In this document: in pieces, positions 53,078-64,000 of the stretch | Layout of the letters: every line of letters starts with the position of its first letter | Numbering within the stretch: position 1 is the stretch's first letter | Notes under the pieces: model-generated | Databases searched by the model: none | What the model saw: only the letters and a program-made list of their open reading frames with translations | Told to the model about the DNA's origin: nothing | Assembly (NCBI GenBank): GCA_030998225.1 | Contig: JAPYXD010000714.1 | Location: forward strand, 5,952,001 to 6,016,000 | Direction of reading: 5' to 3' | Source of the DNA: Diplolepis rosae | Lineage: Eukaryota; Arthropoda; Insecta; Hymenoptera; Diplolepididae | Length of the DNA: 64,000 bases | Position numbers and translations under genes: made by a program

Positions 53078-54895
53078 CATATGTGAAGTCCATAGGTGGT
53101 AAACTTTTTTCGTTTTATATGTGAATTAACTGTCTAAGTCTCTTTTCGTTAAGACACAGTTTTTGCTCTGTACAAGGGCTCTCCGCGCTAGATACATTCA
53201 ATTTTAAAAATGTTTTATAGTACCTCGAATGATAATACATACATATGTGAAGTCCATAGGTGGTAAACTTTTTTCGTTTTATATGTAAAATAACTTTCTA
53301 ACTCAATTTTCGTTTGGCCCTTGCACTTTTGGTTTGTACGAGGGCTCTCCGCCTTCGTGACATTTAACTTAAAATTTTTTTATATTACCTTCAATGATAA
53401 TACATACATATGCGATGTCCATAGCTGGTACACTTTTTTCGTTTTATATGTAAATTAACCGTCTAGGACAATTTTCGTTTGGTCCCTTGCACTTTTGGTT
53501 TGTACGAGGGCTCTCCGCCTTCGATACATTTAATTTAAAATTTTTTTATAGTACCTTCAATGATAATACATACATATGTGATGTCCATAGGTGGTACACT
53601 TTTTTCGTTTTATATGTAAATTAACCGTCTAAGTCAATTTTCGTTCGGTCCCTTGCACTTTTGGTTTGTACGAGGGCTCTCCGCCTTCGATTCATTTAAT
53701 TAAAAAATTTTTTATAGTACCTTCAATGATAATACATACATATGTGATGTCCATAGGTGATAAACTTTTGTCGTTTTATATGTAAATTAACCGTCTATGT
53801 CACTTTTCGTTCAGTATGTCACAGTTTTTGCTCTGTACGAGGGCCCTCCGCCCTAGATAAATTCAATTTAGAAAATGTTTTATAATACCTCCCATGAAAT
53901 CACATACATATGTGAAGTCCATAGGTGGTGCTCTTTTTTCGTTTTATATGTGAATTAACGGGCTAAGTCGCTTTTCGTTAAGTCACAGTTTTTGCTCTGT
54001 ACGAGGCCTCTCCGCCCTAGATACATTCAATTTTAAAAATGTTTTATAGTACCTCCAATGGTAATACATACATATGTGATGTCCATAGGTGGTACACTTT
54101 TTTCGTTTTATATGTAAATTAACCGTCTAAGTCAATTTTTGTTCGGCCCTTGCACTTTTGGTTTGTACGACGGCTCTCCGCCTTCGATATATTAAATTAA
54201 AAAATTTTTTATAGTACCTTTAATGATAATACATACATATGCGATGTCCATAGGTGGTAAACTTTTTTCGTTTTATATGTGAATTAACTGTCTAAGTCTC
54301 TTTTCGTTAAGACACAGTTTTTGCTCTGTACAAGGGCTCTCCGCGCTAGATAGATTCAATTTTAAAAACGTTTTATAGTACCTCCAATGATAATACATAC
54401 ATATGTGAAGTCCGTAGGTGGTAAACTTTTTTCGTTTTATATGTAAATTAACCGTCTAAGTCTCTTTTAGTTAAGACACAGTTTTTGCTCTGTACAAGGG
54501 CTCTCCGCGCTAGATACATTCAATTTTAAAAACGTTTTATAGTACCTTTAATGATAATACATACATATGCGATGTCCATAGGTGGTAAACTTTTTTCGTT
54601 TTATATGTGAATTAACTGTCAAAGTCACTTTTCGTTAAGACACAGTTTTGTGCTCTGTACGAGGCCTCTCCGCGCTAGATACATTCAATTTTAAAAATGT
54701 TTTATAGTACCTCCAATGATAATACATACATATGTGAAGTCCATAGGTGGTAAACTTTTTTCGTTTTATATGTGAATTAAGGGTCTAAGTCACTTTTCGT
54801 TCGGTCCCTTGCAGTTTTTGCTCCGCTCGAGGGCCCTCCTCCCTAAATACTTTTGATTTTAATTTTTCTTGTATTACCGCCAATGGTAATACATA

Positions 54896-55043
54896 CATAT
54901 GTTAACTTTTTTCGTTTTATGTGTGAATTAACGGTCTAAGTCACTTTTCGTTAAGACACAGTTTTTGCTCTGTACGAGGCCTCTCCGCGCTCGATACATT
55001 CAATTTTAAAAACGTTTTATAGTACCTCCAATGATAATACATA
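54896..55043 (+). repeat. 148 bp deletion monomer 10
   Basis: Carries CATATGTTAAC in place of CATATGTGAAC, a private substitution. Follows a class C unit with CCCTAAATAC and CCAATGGTAAT. Confidence 0.9.
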
Positions 55044-58000
55044 CATATGTGAAGTCCGTAGGTGGTAAACTTTTTTCGTTTTATATGTGAATTAACTGTC
55101 TAAGTCTCTCTTCGTTAAGACACAGTTTTTGCTCTGTACAAGGGCTCTCCGCGCTAGATACATTCAATTTTAAAAATGTTTTATAGTACCTCGAATGATA
55201 ATACATACATATGTGAAGTCCATAGGTGGTAAACTTTTTAGTTTTATATGTAAAATAACCGTCTAACTCAATTTTCGTTCGGCCCTTGCACTTTTGGTTT
55301 GTACGAGGGCTCTCTGCCTTCGATACATTTAATTTAAAATTTTTTTATAGTACCGCCAATGATAATACATACATATGCGATGTCCATAGGTGGTACACTT
55401 TTTTCGTTTTATATGTAAATTAACCGTCTAGGTCAATTTTCGTTTGGTCCCTTGCACTTTTTGGTTTGTACGAGGGCTCTCTGCCTTCGATACATTTGAT
55501 TTAAAATTTTTTTATAGTACTTTCAATGATAATACATACATATGGGATGTCCATAGGTGGTGAACTTTTTTCGTTTTATATGTAAAATAACCGTCTAAGT
55601 CAATTTTCGTTCGGTCCCTTGCAGTTTTTGCTCCGTTCGAGGGCCCTTCGACCTAGATACATTTGATTGTAATTTTTCTTGTAGTACCGCCAATGATAAT
55701 ACATACATATGTGAAGTCCATAGGAGGTACACTTTTTTCGTTTTATATGTGAATTAACGTTCTAAGTCACTTTTCGTTTTGACACAGTTTTTGCTCTGTA
55801 CGAGGGCCCTCCGCCCTAGATACATTCAATTTTAAAAGTGTTTTATAGTACCTCCAATGATAATGCATACATATGTGAAGTCCATAGGTGGTACACTTTT
55901 TTCGTTTTATATGTAAATTAACGGTCTAAGTCAATTTTCGTTCGGTCCCTTGCACTTTTGGTTTGTACGAGGTCTCTCCGCCTTCGATACATTTAATTTA
56001 AAAATTTTTTATAGTACCTTCAATGATAATACATACATAAGTGAAGTCCATAGGTGGTAAACTTTTTCGTTTTATATGTAAAATAACCGTCTAAGTCAAT
56101 TTTCGTTCGGTCCCTTGCAGTTTTTGCTCCGTTCGAGGGACCTACGACATAGATACATTTGATTGTAATTTTTATTGTAGTACCTCCAATGATAATACAT
56201 ACATATGTGAAGTCCATAGGAGGTACACTTTTTTCGTTTTATATGTGAATTAACGTTCTAAGTCACTTTTCGTTTTGACACAGTTTTTGCTCTGTACGAG
56301 GGCCCTCCGCCCTAGATACATTCAATTTTTAAAGTGTTTTATAGTACCTCCAATGATAATGCATACATATGTGAAGTCCATAGGTGGTACACTTTTTTCG
56401 TTTTATATGTAAATTAACCGTCTAAGTCAATTTTCGTTCGATCCCTTGCACTTTTGGTTTGTACGAGGTCTCTCCGCCTTCGATACATTTAATTTAAAAA
56501 TTTTTTATAGTACCTTCAATGATAATACATACATAAGTGATGTCCATAGGTGGTAAACTTTTTTCGTTTTATATGTAAAATAACCGTCTAAGTCAATTTT
56601 CGTTCGTTCTCTTGCAGTTTTTGCTCCGTTCGAGGGCCCTCCGACCTAGATACATTTAATTTTAATTTTTCTTGTAGTACCGCCAATGATAATACATACA
56701 TATGTGATGTCAATAGGTGGTACACTTTTTTCGTTTTATATGTGAATTAACGGTCTAAGTCACTTTTCGTTAAGTCACAGTTTTTGCTCTGTACGAGTGC
56801 CCTCCGCGCTAGATACATTCAATTTTGAAAATGTTTTATAGTACATCCAATGATAATGCATACATATGAGACGTCCATATGTGGTACACTTTTTTCTTTT
56901 TTATGTAAATTAACCGTCTATGTTACTTTTCGTTCAGTCCGTCACAGTTTTTGCTCTGTATAAGGGCCCTCCGCGCTCGGTACGTTCAATTGTAATTTTT
57001 TTTTTAGTAACTCCAATGATAGTGCATACATATGTGATGTCAATAGGTGGTACACTTTTTTCGTTTTATATGTGAATTAACTGTCTAAGTCACTTTTCGT
57101 TAAGACATAGTTTTTGCTCTGTACGAGGCCTCTCCGCCCTAGATACATTCAATTTTAAAAATGTTTTATAGTACCTCCAATGATAATACATACATATGTG
57201 ATGTCCATAGGTGGTAAACTTTTTTCGTTTTATATGTAAATTAACCGTCTAAGTCTCTTTTAGTTAAGACACAGTTTTTGCTCTGTACAAGGGCTCTCCG
57301 CGCTAGATACATTCAATTTTAAAAATGTTTTATAGTACCTCGAATGATAATACATACATATGTGAAGTCCATAGGTGGTAAACTTTTTTCGTTTTATATG
57401 TGAATTAACTGTCTAAGTCACTTTTCGTTAAGACACAGTTTTTGCTCTGTACGAGGCCTCTCCGCCCTAGATACATTCAATTTTAAAAATGTTTTATAGT
57501 ACCTCCAATGATAATACATACATATGTGATGTCCATAGGTGGTACACTTTTTTCGTTTTATATGTAAATTAACCGTCTAAGTCAATTTTTGTTCGGCCCT
57601 TGCACTTTTGGTTTGCAAGAGGGACCTCCGCCCTAGATACATTTGAATTTACTTTTTCTTGTAGTACGGCCAATGATAATACATGCATATGTGAAGTCCA
57701 TAGGTGGTACACTTTTTTCGTTTTATATGTGAATTAACGTTCTAAGTCACTTTACGTTAAGACACAGTTTTTGCTCTGTACGAGGGCCCTCCGCCCTAGA
57801 TACATTCAATTTTAAAAGTGTTTTATAGTACCTCCAATGATAATGCATACATATGTGATGTCCATAGGTGGTACACTTTTTTCGTTTTATATGTAAACTA
57901 ACCGTCTAAGTCAATTTTCGTTCGGTCCCTTGCACTTTTGGTTTGTACGAGGGCCCTCCGCCCTCGATACATTCAATTTTAAAAACGTTTTATAGTACCA

Positions 58001-59001
58001 ACAATGATAATACATACATATGTGAAGTCCGTAGGTGGTAAACTTTTTTTGTTTTATATGTGAATTAACTGTCTAAGTCTCTTTCCGTTAAGACACAGAT
58101 TTTGCTCCGTACAAGGGCTCTCCGCCCTAGATACATTCAATTTTAAAAACGTTTTATAGCACCTCAATGATTATACATACATATGTGATGTCCATAGGTG
58201 GTACACTTTTTTCGTTTTATATGTGAATTAACGTTCTAAGTCACTTTACGTTAAGACACAGTTTTTGCTCTGTACGAGGGCCCTCCGCCCTCGATACATT
58301 CAATTTTAAAAACGTTTTATAGTACCTCCAATGATAATACATACATATGTGAAGTCCGTAGGTGGTAAACTTTTTTCGTTTTATATGTGAATTAACTGTC
58401 TATGTCACTTTTCGTTGAGACACAGTTTTTGCTCTGTACAAGGGCTCTCCGCCCTAGATACATTCAATTTTAAAAACGTTTTATAGCACCTCAATGATTA
58501 TACATACATATGTGATGTCCATAGGTGGTACACTTTTTTCGTTTTATATGTAAACAAACCGTCTAAGTCAATTTTCATTCGGTCCCTTGCACTTTGGGTT
58601 TGTACGAGGGCCCTCCACCCTCGATATGCTCAATTTTAAAAACGTTTTATAGTACCTCCAATGATAATACATACATATGTGAAGTCCGTAGATGGTAAAC
58701 TTTTTTCGTTTTATATGTGAATTAACTGTCTAAGTCCCTTTTCGTCAAGACACAGTTTTCGCTCTGTACAAGGGCTCTCCGCGCTAGATACATTCAATTT
58801 TAAAAATGTTTTATAGTACCTCGAATGATAATACATACATATGTGAAGTCCATAGGTGGTAAACTTTTTTCGTTTTATATGTGAATTAACGGTCTAAGTC
58901 ACTTTTCGTTAAGACACAGTTTTTGCTCTGTACAAGGGCTCTCCGCCCAAGATACATTCAATTTTAAAAACGTTTTATAGTACCTCCAATGATTATACAT
59001 A

Positions 59002-59209
59002 CATATGTGATGTCCATAGGTGGTACACTTTTTTCGTTTTATATGTAAACTAACCGTCTAAGTCAATTTTCGTTCGAACCCTTGCACTTTTGGTTAACTG
59101 TCTAAGTCACTTTTCGTTAAGACACAGTTTTTGCACTGTACAAGGGCTCTCCGCCCTAGATACATTCAATTTTAAAAACGTTTTATAGTACCTGCAATGA
59201 TTATACATA
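59002..59209 (+). repeat. 208 bp junction monomer, second copy
   Basis: Same joint and same GTTCGAACCC reading, exactly 7443 bp downstream of the first. The joint therefore arose once and was copied with the HOR. Confidence 0.9.
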
Positions 59210-62021
59210 CATATGTGATGTCCATATGTTGTAAACTTCTTTCGTTTTATACGTAAATTAATCGTCTAAGTCAATTTTCGTTCGGTCCATTGCAGTTTTT
59301 GCTCCGTTCGAGGGCCCTCCGCCCTTGATACATTTGATCTTAATTTTTCTTGTTGTACCGCCAATGATAATACATACATATGTGATGTCCATAGGTGGTA
59401 CACTTTTTTCGTTTTATATGTAAACAAACCGTCTAAGTCAATTTTCATTCGGTCCCTTGCACTTTGGGTTTGTACGAGGGCCCTCCACCCTCGATACATT
59501 CAATTTTAAAAACGTTTTATAGTACCTCCAATGATAATACATACATATGTGAAGTCCATAGGTGGTAAACTTTTTTCGTTTTATATGTGAATTAACGGTC
59601 TAAGTCACTTTTCGTTAAGACACAGTTTTTGCTCTGTACAAGGGCTCTCCGCCCAAGATACATTCAATTTTAAAAACGTTTTATAGTACCTCCAATGATT
59701 ATACATACATATGTGATGTCCATAGGTGGTACACTTTTTTCGTTTTATATGTAAACTAACCGTCTAAGTCAATTTTCGTTCGGTCCCTTGCACTTTTGGT
59801 TTGTACGAGGGCCCTCCGCCCTCGATACATTCAATTTTAAAAACGTTTTATAGTACCTCCAATGATAATACATACATATGTGAAGTCCGTAGGTGGTAAA
59901 CTTTTTCGTTTTATATGTGAATTAACTGTCTAAGTCTCTTTCCGTTAAGACACAGATATTGCTCCGTACAAGGGCTCTCCGCCGTAGATACATTCAATTT
60001 TAAAAACGTTTTATAGTACCTCCAATGATTATACATACATATGTGATGTCCATAGGTGGTACACTTTTTTCGTTTTGTATGTAAACTAACCGTCTAAGTC
60101 AACTTTCGTTCGGTCCCTTGCACTTTTGGTTTGTACGAGGGCCCCCCGCCCTCGATACATTCAATTTTAAAAACGTTTTATAGTACCTCCAATGATAATA
60201 CATACATATGTGAAGTCCGTAGGTGGTAAACTTTTTTCGTTTTATATGTGAATTAACTGTCTAAATCTCTTTTCGTTAAGACACAGTTTTTGCTCTGTAC
60301 AAGGGCTTTCCGCGCTAGATACATTCAATTTTAAAAATGTTTTATAGTACCTCGAATGATAATACATACATATGTGAAGTCCATAGGTGGTAAACTTTTT
60401 TCGTTTTATATGTAAAATAACCGTCTAACTCAATTTTCGCTCGGCCCTTGCACTTTTGGTTTGTACGAGGGCTCTCCGCGTTCGATACATTTAATTTAAA
60501 ATTTTTTTATAGTACCTTCAATGATAATACATACATATGTGATGTCCATAGGTGGTACACTTTTTTCGTTTTATATGTAAATTAACCGTCTAAGTCAATT
60601 TTCGTTTGGTCCCTTGCACTTTTGGTTTGTACGAGGGCTCTCCGCCTTCGATACATTTAATTTAAAATTTTTTTATAGTACCTTCAATGATAATACATAC
60701 ATATGTGATGTCCATAGGTGGTACACTTTTTTCGTTTTATATGTAAATTAACCGTCTAAGTCAATTTTCGTTCGGTCCCTTGCACTTTTGGTTTGTACGA
60801 GGGCTCTCCGCCTTCGATTCATTTAATTAAAAAATTTTTTATAGTACCTTTAATGATAATACATACATATGTGATGTCCATAGGTGATACACTTTTGTCG
60901 TTTTATATGTAAATTAACCGTCTATGTCACTTTTCGTTCAGTCTGTCACAGTTTTTGCTCTGTACAAGGGCCCTCCGCCCTAGATACATTCAATTTAGAA
61001 AATGTTTTATAATACCTCCCATGAAATCACATACATATGCGAAGTCCATAGGTGGTGCTCTTTTTTCGTTTTATATGTGAATTAACGGGCTAAGTCGCTT
61101 TTCGTTAAGTCACAGTTTTTGCTCTGTACGAGGCCTCTCCGCCCTAGATACATTCAATTTTAAAAATGTTTTATAGTACCTCCAATGGTAATACATACAT
61201 ATGTGATGTCCATAGGTGGTACACTTTTTTCGTTTTATATGTAAATTAACCGTCTAAGTCAATTTTTGTTCGGCCCTTGCACTTTTGGTTTGTACGACGG
61301 CTCTCCGCCTTCGATATATTAAATTAAAAAATTTTTTATAGTACCTTTAATGATAATACATACATATGCGATGTCCATAGGTGGTAAACTTTTTTCGTTT
61401 TATATGTGAATTAACTGTCTAAGTCTCTTTTCGTTAAGACACAGTTTTTGCTCTGTACAAGGGCTCTCCGCGCTAGATAGATTCAATTTTAAAAACGTTT
61501 TATAGTACCTCCAATGATAATACATACATATGTGAAGTCCGTAGGTGGTAAACTTTTTTCGTTTTATATGTAAATTAACCGTCTAAGTCTCTTTTAGTTA
61601 AGACACAGTTTTTGCTCTGTACAAGGGCTCTCCGCCCTAGATACATTCAATTTTAAAAACGTTTTATAGTACCTTTAATGATAATTCATACATATGCGAT
61701 GTCCATAGGTGGTAAACGTTTTTCGTTTTATATGTGAATTAACTGTCAAAGTCACTTTTCGTTAAGACACAGTTTTGGCTCTGTACTAGGGCCCTCCGCC
61801 CTAGATACATTCAATTTTAAAAACGTTTTATAGTACCTCCAATGATAATACATACATATGTGAAGTCCATAGGTGGTAAACTTTTTTCGTTTTATATGTG
61901 AATTAAGGGTCTAAGTCACTTTTCGTTCGGTCCCTTGCAGTTTTTGCTCCGCTCGAGGGCCCTCCTCCCTAGATACTTTTGATTTTAATTTTTCTTGTAT
62001 TACCGCCAATGATAATACATA

Positions 62022-62169
62022 CATATGTGAACTTTTTTCGTTTTATGTGTGAATTAACGGTCTGAGTCACTTTTCGTTAAGACACAGTTTTTGCTCTGTA
62101 CGAGGCCTCTCCGCCCTCGATACATTCAATTTTAAAAACGTTTTATAGTACCTCCAATGATAATACATA
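62022..62169 (+). repeat. 148 bp deletion monomer 11
   Basis: Position corresponds to 54896 in the preceding 7.44 kb copy, but it reads GGTCTGAG like 41045 and 52930 and lacks the GTTAAC change. Confidence 0.92.
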
Positions 62170-64000
62170 CATATGTGAAGTCCGTAGGTGGTAAACTTTT
62201 TCGTTTTATATGTGAATTAACTGTCTAAGTCTCTCTTCGTTAAGACACAGTTTTTGCTCTGTACAAGGGCTCTCCGCGCTAGATACATTCAATTTTAAAA
62301 ATGTTTTATAGTACCTCGAATGATAATACATACATATGTGAAGTCCATAGGTGGTAAACTTTTTTCGTTTTATATGTAAAATAACCGTCTAACTCAATTT
62401 TCGTTCGGCCCTTGCACTTTTGGTTTGTACGAGGGCTCTCTGCCTTCGATACATTTGATTTAAAATTTTTTTATAGTACTTTCAATGATAATACATACAT
62501 ATGGGATGTCCATAGGTGGTGAACTTTTTTCGTTTTATATGTAAAATAACCGTCTAAGTCAATTTTCGTTCGGTCCCTTGCAGTTTTTGCTCCGTTCGAG
62601 GGCCCTTCGACCTAGATACATTTGATTGTAATTTTTCTTGTAGTACCGCCAATGATAATACATACATATGTGAAGTCCATAGGAGGTACACTTTTTTCGT
62701 TTTATATGTGAATTAACGTTCTAAGTCACTTTTCGTTTTGACACAGTTTTTGCTCTGTACGAGGGCCCTCCGCCCTAGATACATTCAATTTTAAAAGTGT
62801 TTTATAGTACCTCCAATGATAATGCATACATATGTGAAGTCCATAGGTGGTACACTTTTTTCGTTTTATATGTAAATTAACCGTCTAAGTCAATTTTCGT
62901 TCGGTCCCTTGCACTTTTGGTTTGTACGAGGTCTCTCCGCCTTCGATACATTTAATTTAAAAATTTTTTATAGTACCTTCAATGATAATACATACATATG
63001 TGATCTCCATAGGTGGTAAACTTTTTTCGTTTTATATGTAAAATAACCGTCTAAGTCAATTTTCGTTCGGTCCCTTGCAGTTTTTGCTCCGTTCGAGGGC
63101 CCTTCGACCTAGATACATTTGATTGTAATTTTTCTTGTAGTACCGCCAATGATAATACATACATATGTGAAGTCCATAGGAGGTACACTTTTTTCGTTTT
63201 ATATGTGAATTAACGTTCTAAGTCACTTTTCGTTTTGACACAGTTTTTGCTCTGTACGAGGGCCCTCCGCCCTAGATACATTCAATTTTTAAAGTGTTTT
63301 ATAGTACCTCCAATGATAATGCATACATATGTGAAGTCCATAGGTGGTACACTTTTTTCGTTTTATATGTAAATTAACCGTCAAAGTCAATTTTCGTTCG
63401 GTCCCTTGCACTTTTGGTTTGTACGAGGTCTCTCCGCCTTCGATACATTTAATTTAAAAATTTTTTATAGTACCTTCAATGATAATACATACATAAGTGA
63501 TGTCCATAGGTGGTAAACTTTTTTCGTTTTATATGTAAAATAACCGTCTAAGTCAATTTTCGTTCGTTCTCTTGCAGTTTTTGCTCCGTTCGAGGGCCCT
63601 CCGACCTAGATACATTTAATTTTAATTTTTCTTGTAGTACCGCCAATGATAATACATACATATGTGATGTCAATAGGTGGTACACTTTTTTCGTTTTATA
63701 TGTGAATTAACGGTCTAAGTCACTTTTCGTTAAGTCACAGTTTTTGCTCTGTACGAGTGCCCTCCGCGCTAGATACATTCAATTTTGAAAATGTTTTATA
63801 GTACATCCAATGATAATGCATACATATGAGACGTCCATATGTGGTACACTTTTTTCTTTTTTATGTAAATTAACCGTCTATGTTACTTTTCGTTCAGTCC
63901 GTCACAGTTTTTGCTCTGTATAAGGGCCCTCCGCGCTCGGTATGTTCAATTGTAATTTTTTTTTGTAACTCCAATGATAGTGCATACATATGTGAAGTCC

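Larger units (their letters stand above)
51231..58673. repeat. 7.44 kb higher-order repeat, copy 1
   Basis: 7443 bp, about 45 monomers. The start (GTCCGTAGG A unit, then AGATAGATTC) corresponds to 58674. It includes the 208 bp junction unit (51559), two deletion units (52930 and 54896), B units with CTACGACATAG-like changes, and E units near 56873. The last 1.6 kb (57.05-58.67 kb) is related to the nine-unit block at 38.2 and 49.3 kb. Compared with copy 2 it has two whole-unit insertions. Confidence 0.84.
1..64000. repeat. 164 bp tandem satellite array filling the window
   Basis: CATATG, nearly always in the context ATACATATGTGA, recurs every 164 bp (1, 165, 329, 493, and so on to 63987), giving roughly 390 units, all in the same orientation. 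The best-conserved parts are the boundary through GTCCATAGG and the block CTTTTTTCGTTTTATATG. The region about 75-145 bp into the unit is the most variable. No spacer, transposon or unique DNA interrupts the array, and both ends are open. Monomer length and organisation fit a eukaryotic centromeric or pericentromeric satellite. I do not recognise the family. Confidence 0.98.
58674..64000. repeat. 7.44 kb higher-order repeat, copy 2, cut by window end
   Basis: Follows copy 1 in register. Offset is 7443 bp at 51559/59002, about 7127 at 53078/60205 and 6959 at 55539/62498. The steps of about 316 and 167 bp are whole monomers missing from this copy. It ends in a D/E stretch at the window edge, CATATGTGAAGTCC at 63987-64000, so the repeat runs on beyond. 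Confidence 0.84.

Noticed and set aside
1..64000. Human-type alpha satellite, or another known centromeric satellite such as Arabidopsis CEN180 or rice CentO
   Set aside because: The length is 164 bp rather than 171 or 178 bp, and I see no recognisable similarity to those consensus sequences. CentO has a 164 bp variant, but length alone is not evidence and I could not run a comparison.
1..64000. Subrepeats of a ribosomal DNA intergenic spacer
   Set aside because: No rRNA coding sequence or non-repeat spacer appears in 64 kb, far longer than ordinary spacer subrepeat arrays.

Overview
The whole 64 kb window is one satellite DNA array. A 164 bp, AT-rich monomer runs head to tail in a single orientation from the first base to the last, roughly 390 copies. 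CATATG marks the unit boundary, with exact 164 bp steps such as 1, 165, 329 and 493. I see no gene, RNA gene, transposon, CRISPR array or unique sequence longer than part of a monomer. The open reading frames present are 60-98 codon accidents of the repeat. The array continues beyond both ends.

This is eukaryotic heterochromatin. A near-nucleosome-length monomer, higher-order structure and lack of interruption resemble plant or animal centromeric or pericentromeric satellites. I do not recognise the family and cannot name the organism. A centromeric role is an inference.

Monomers fall into diverged classes. A: GTGAATTAACTGTC, TAAGACACAG, CAAGGGCTCTCC. B: GTAAATTAACC, CGGTCCCTTGCACTTTTGG. C: B-like left half joined to an A/D-like right half (TTGCAGTTTTTGCTCC). 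D: TAAGTCACAG, GAGGGCCCTCC, often GTTGGTCAAC and a long T tract. E: CATATGAGACGTCC with TTTTTTCTTTTT in place of TTTTTTCGTTTT.

Layout: 1-984, A units; 985-5119, mixed B/C/D/E; 5120-6923, eleven A units; 6924-8896, D units; 8897-11851, mixed. At 11852-29032 an 8.59 kb higher-order repeat (HOR) occurs twice in tandem, with a truncated third copy to about 30590. From 30591 to 51230 lies a patchwork of 1.5-2.3 kb blocks that recur at offsets of about 9.4, 9.7, 11.0 and 13.85 kb. At 51231-64000 a second HOR of 7.44 kb has one complete copy and most of a second.

Diagnostic odd-length units mark the amplification history: eleven identical-length 148 bp deletion units, four units of 202-203 bp and two of 208 bp. 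There is no pathway to describe. The interest is in repeat architecture, which records unequal crossing-over and probable gene conversion.
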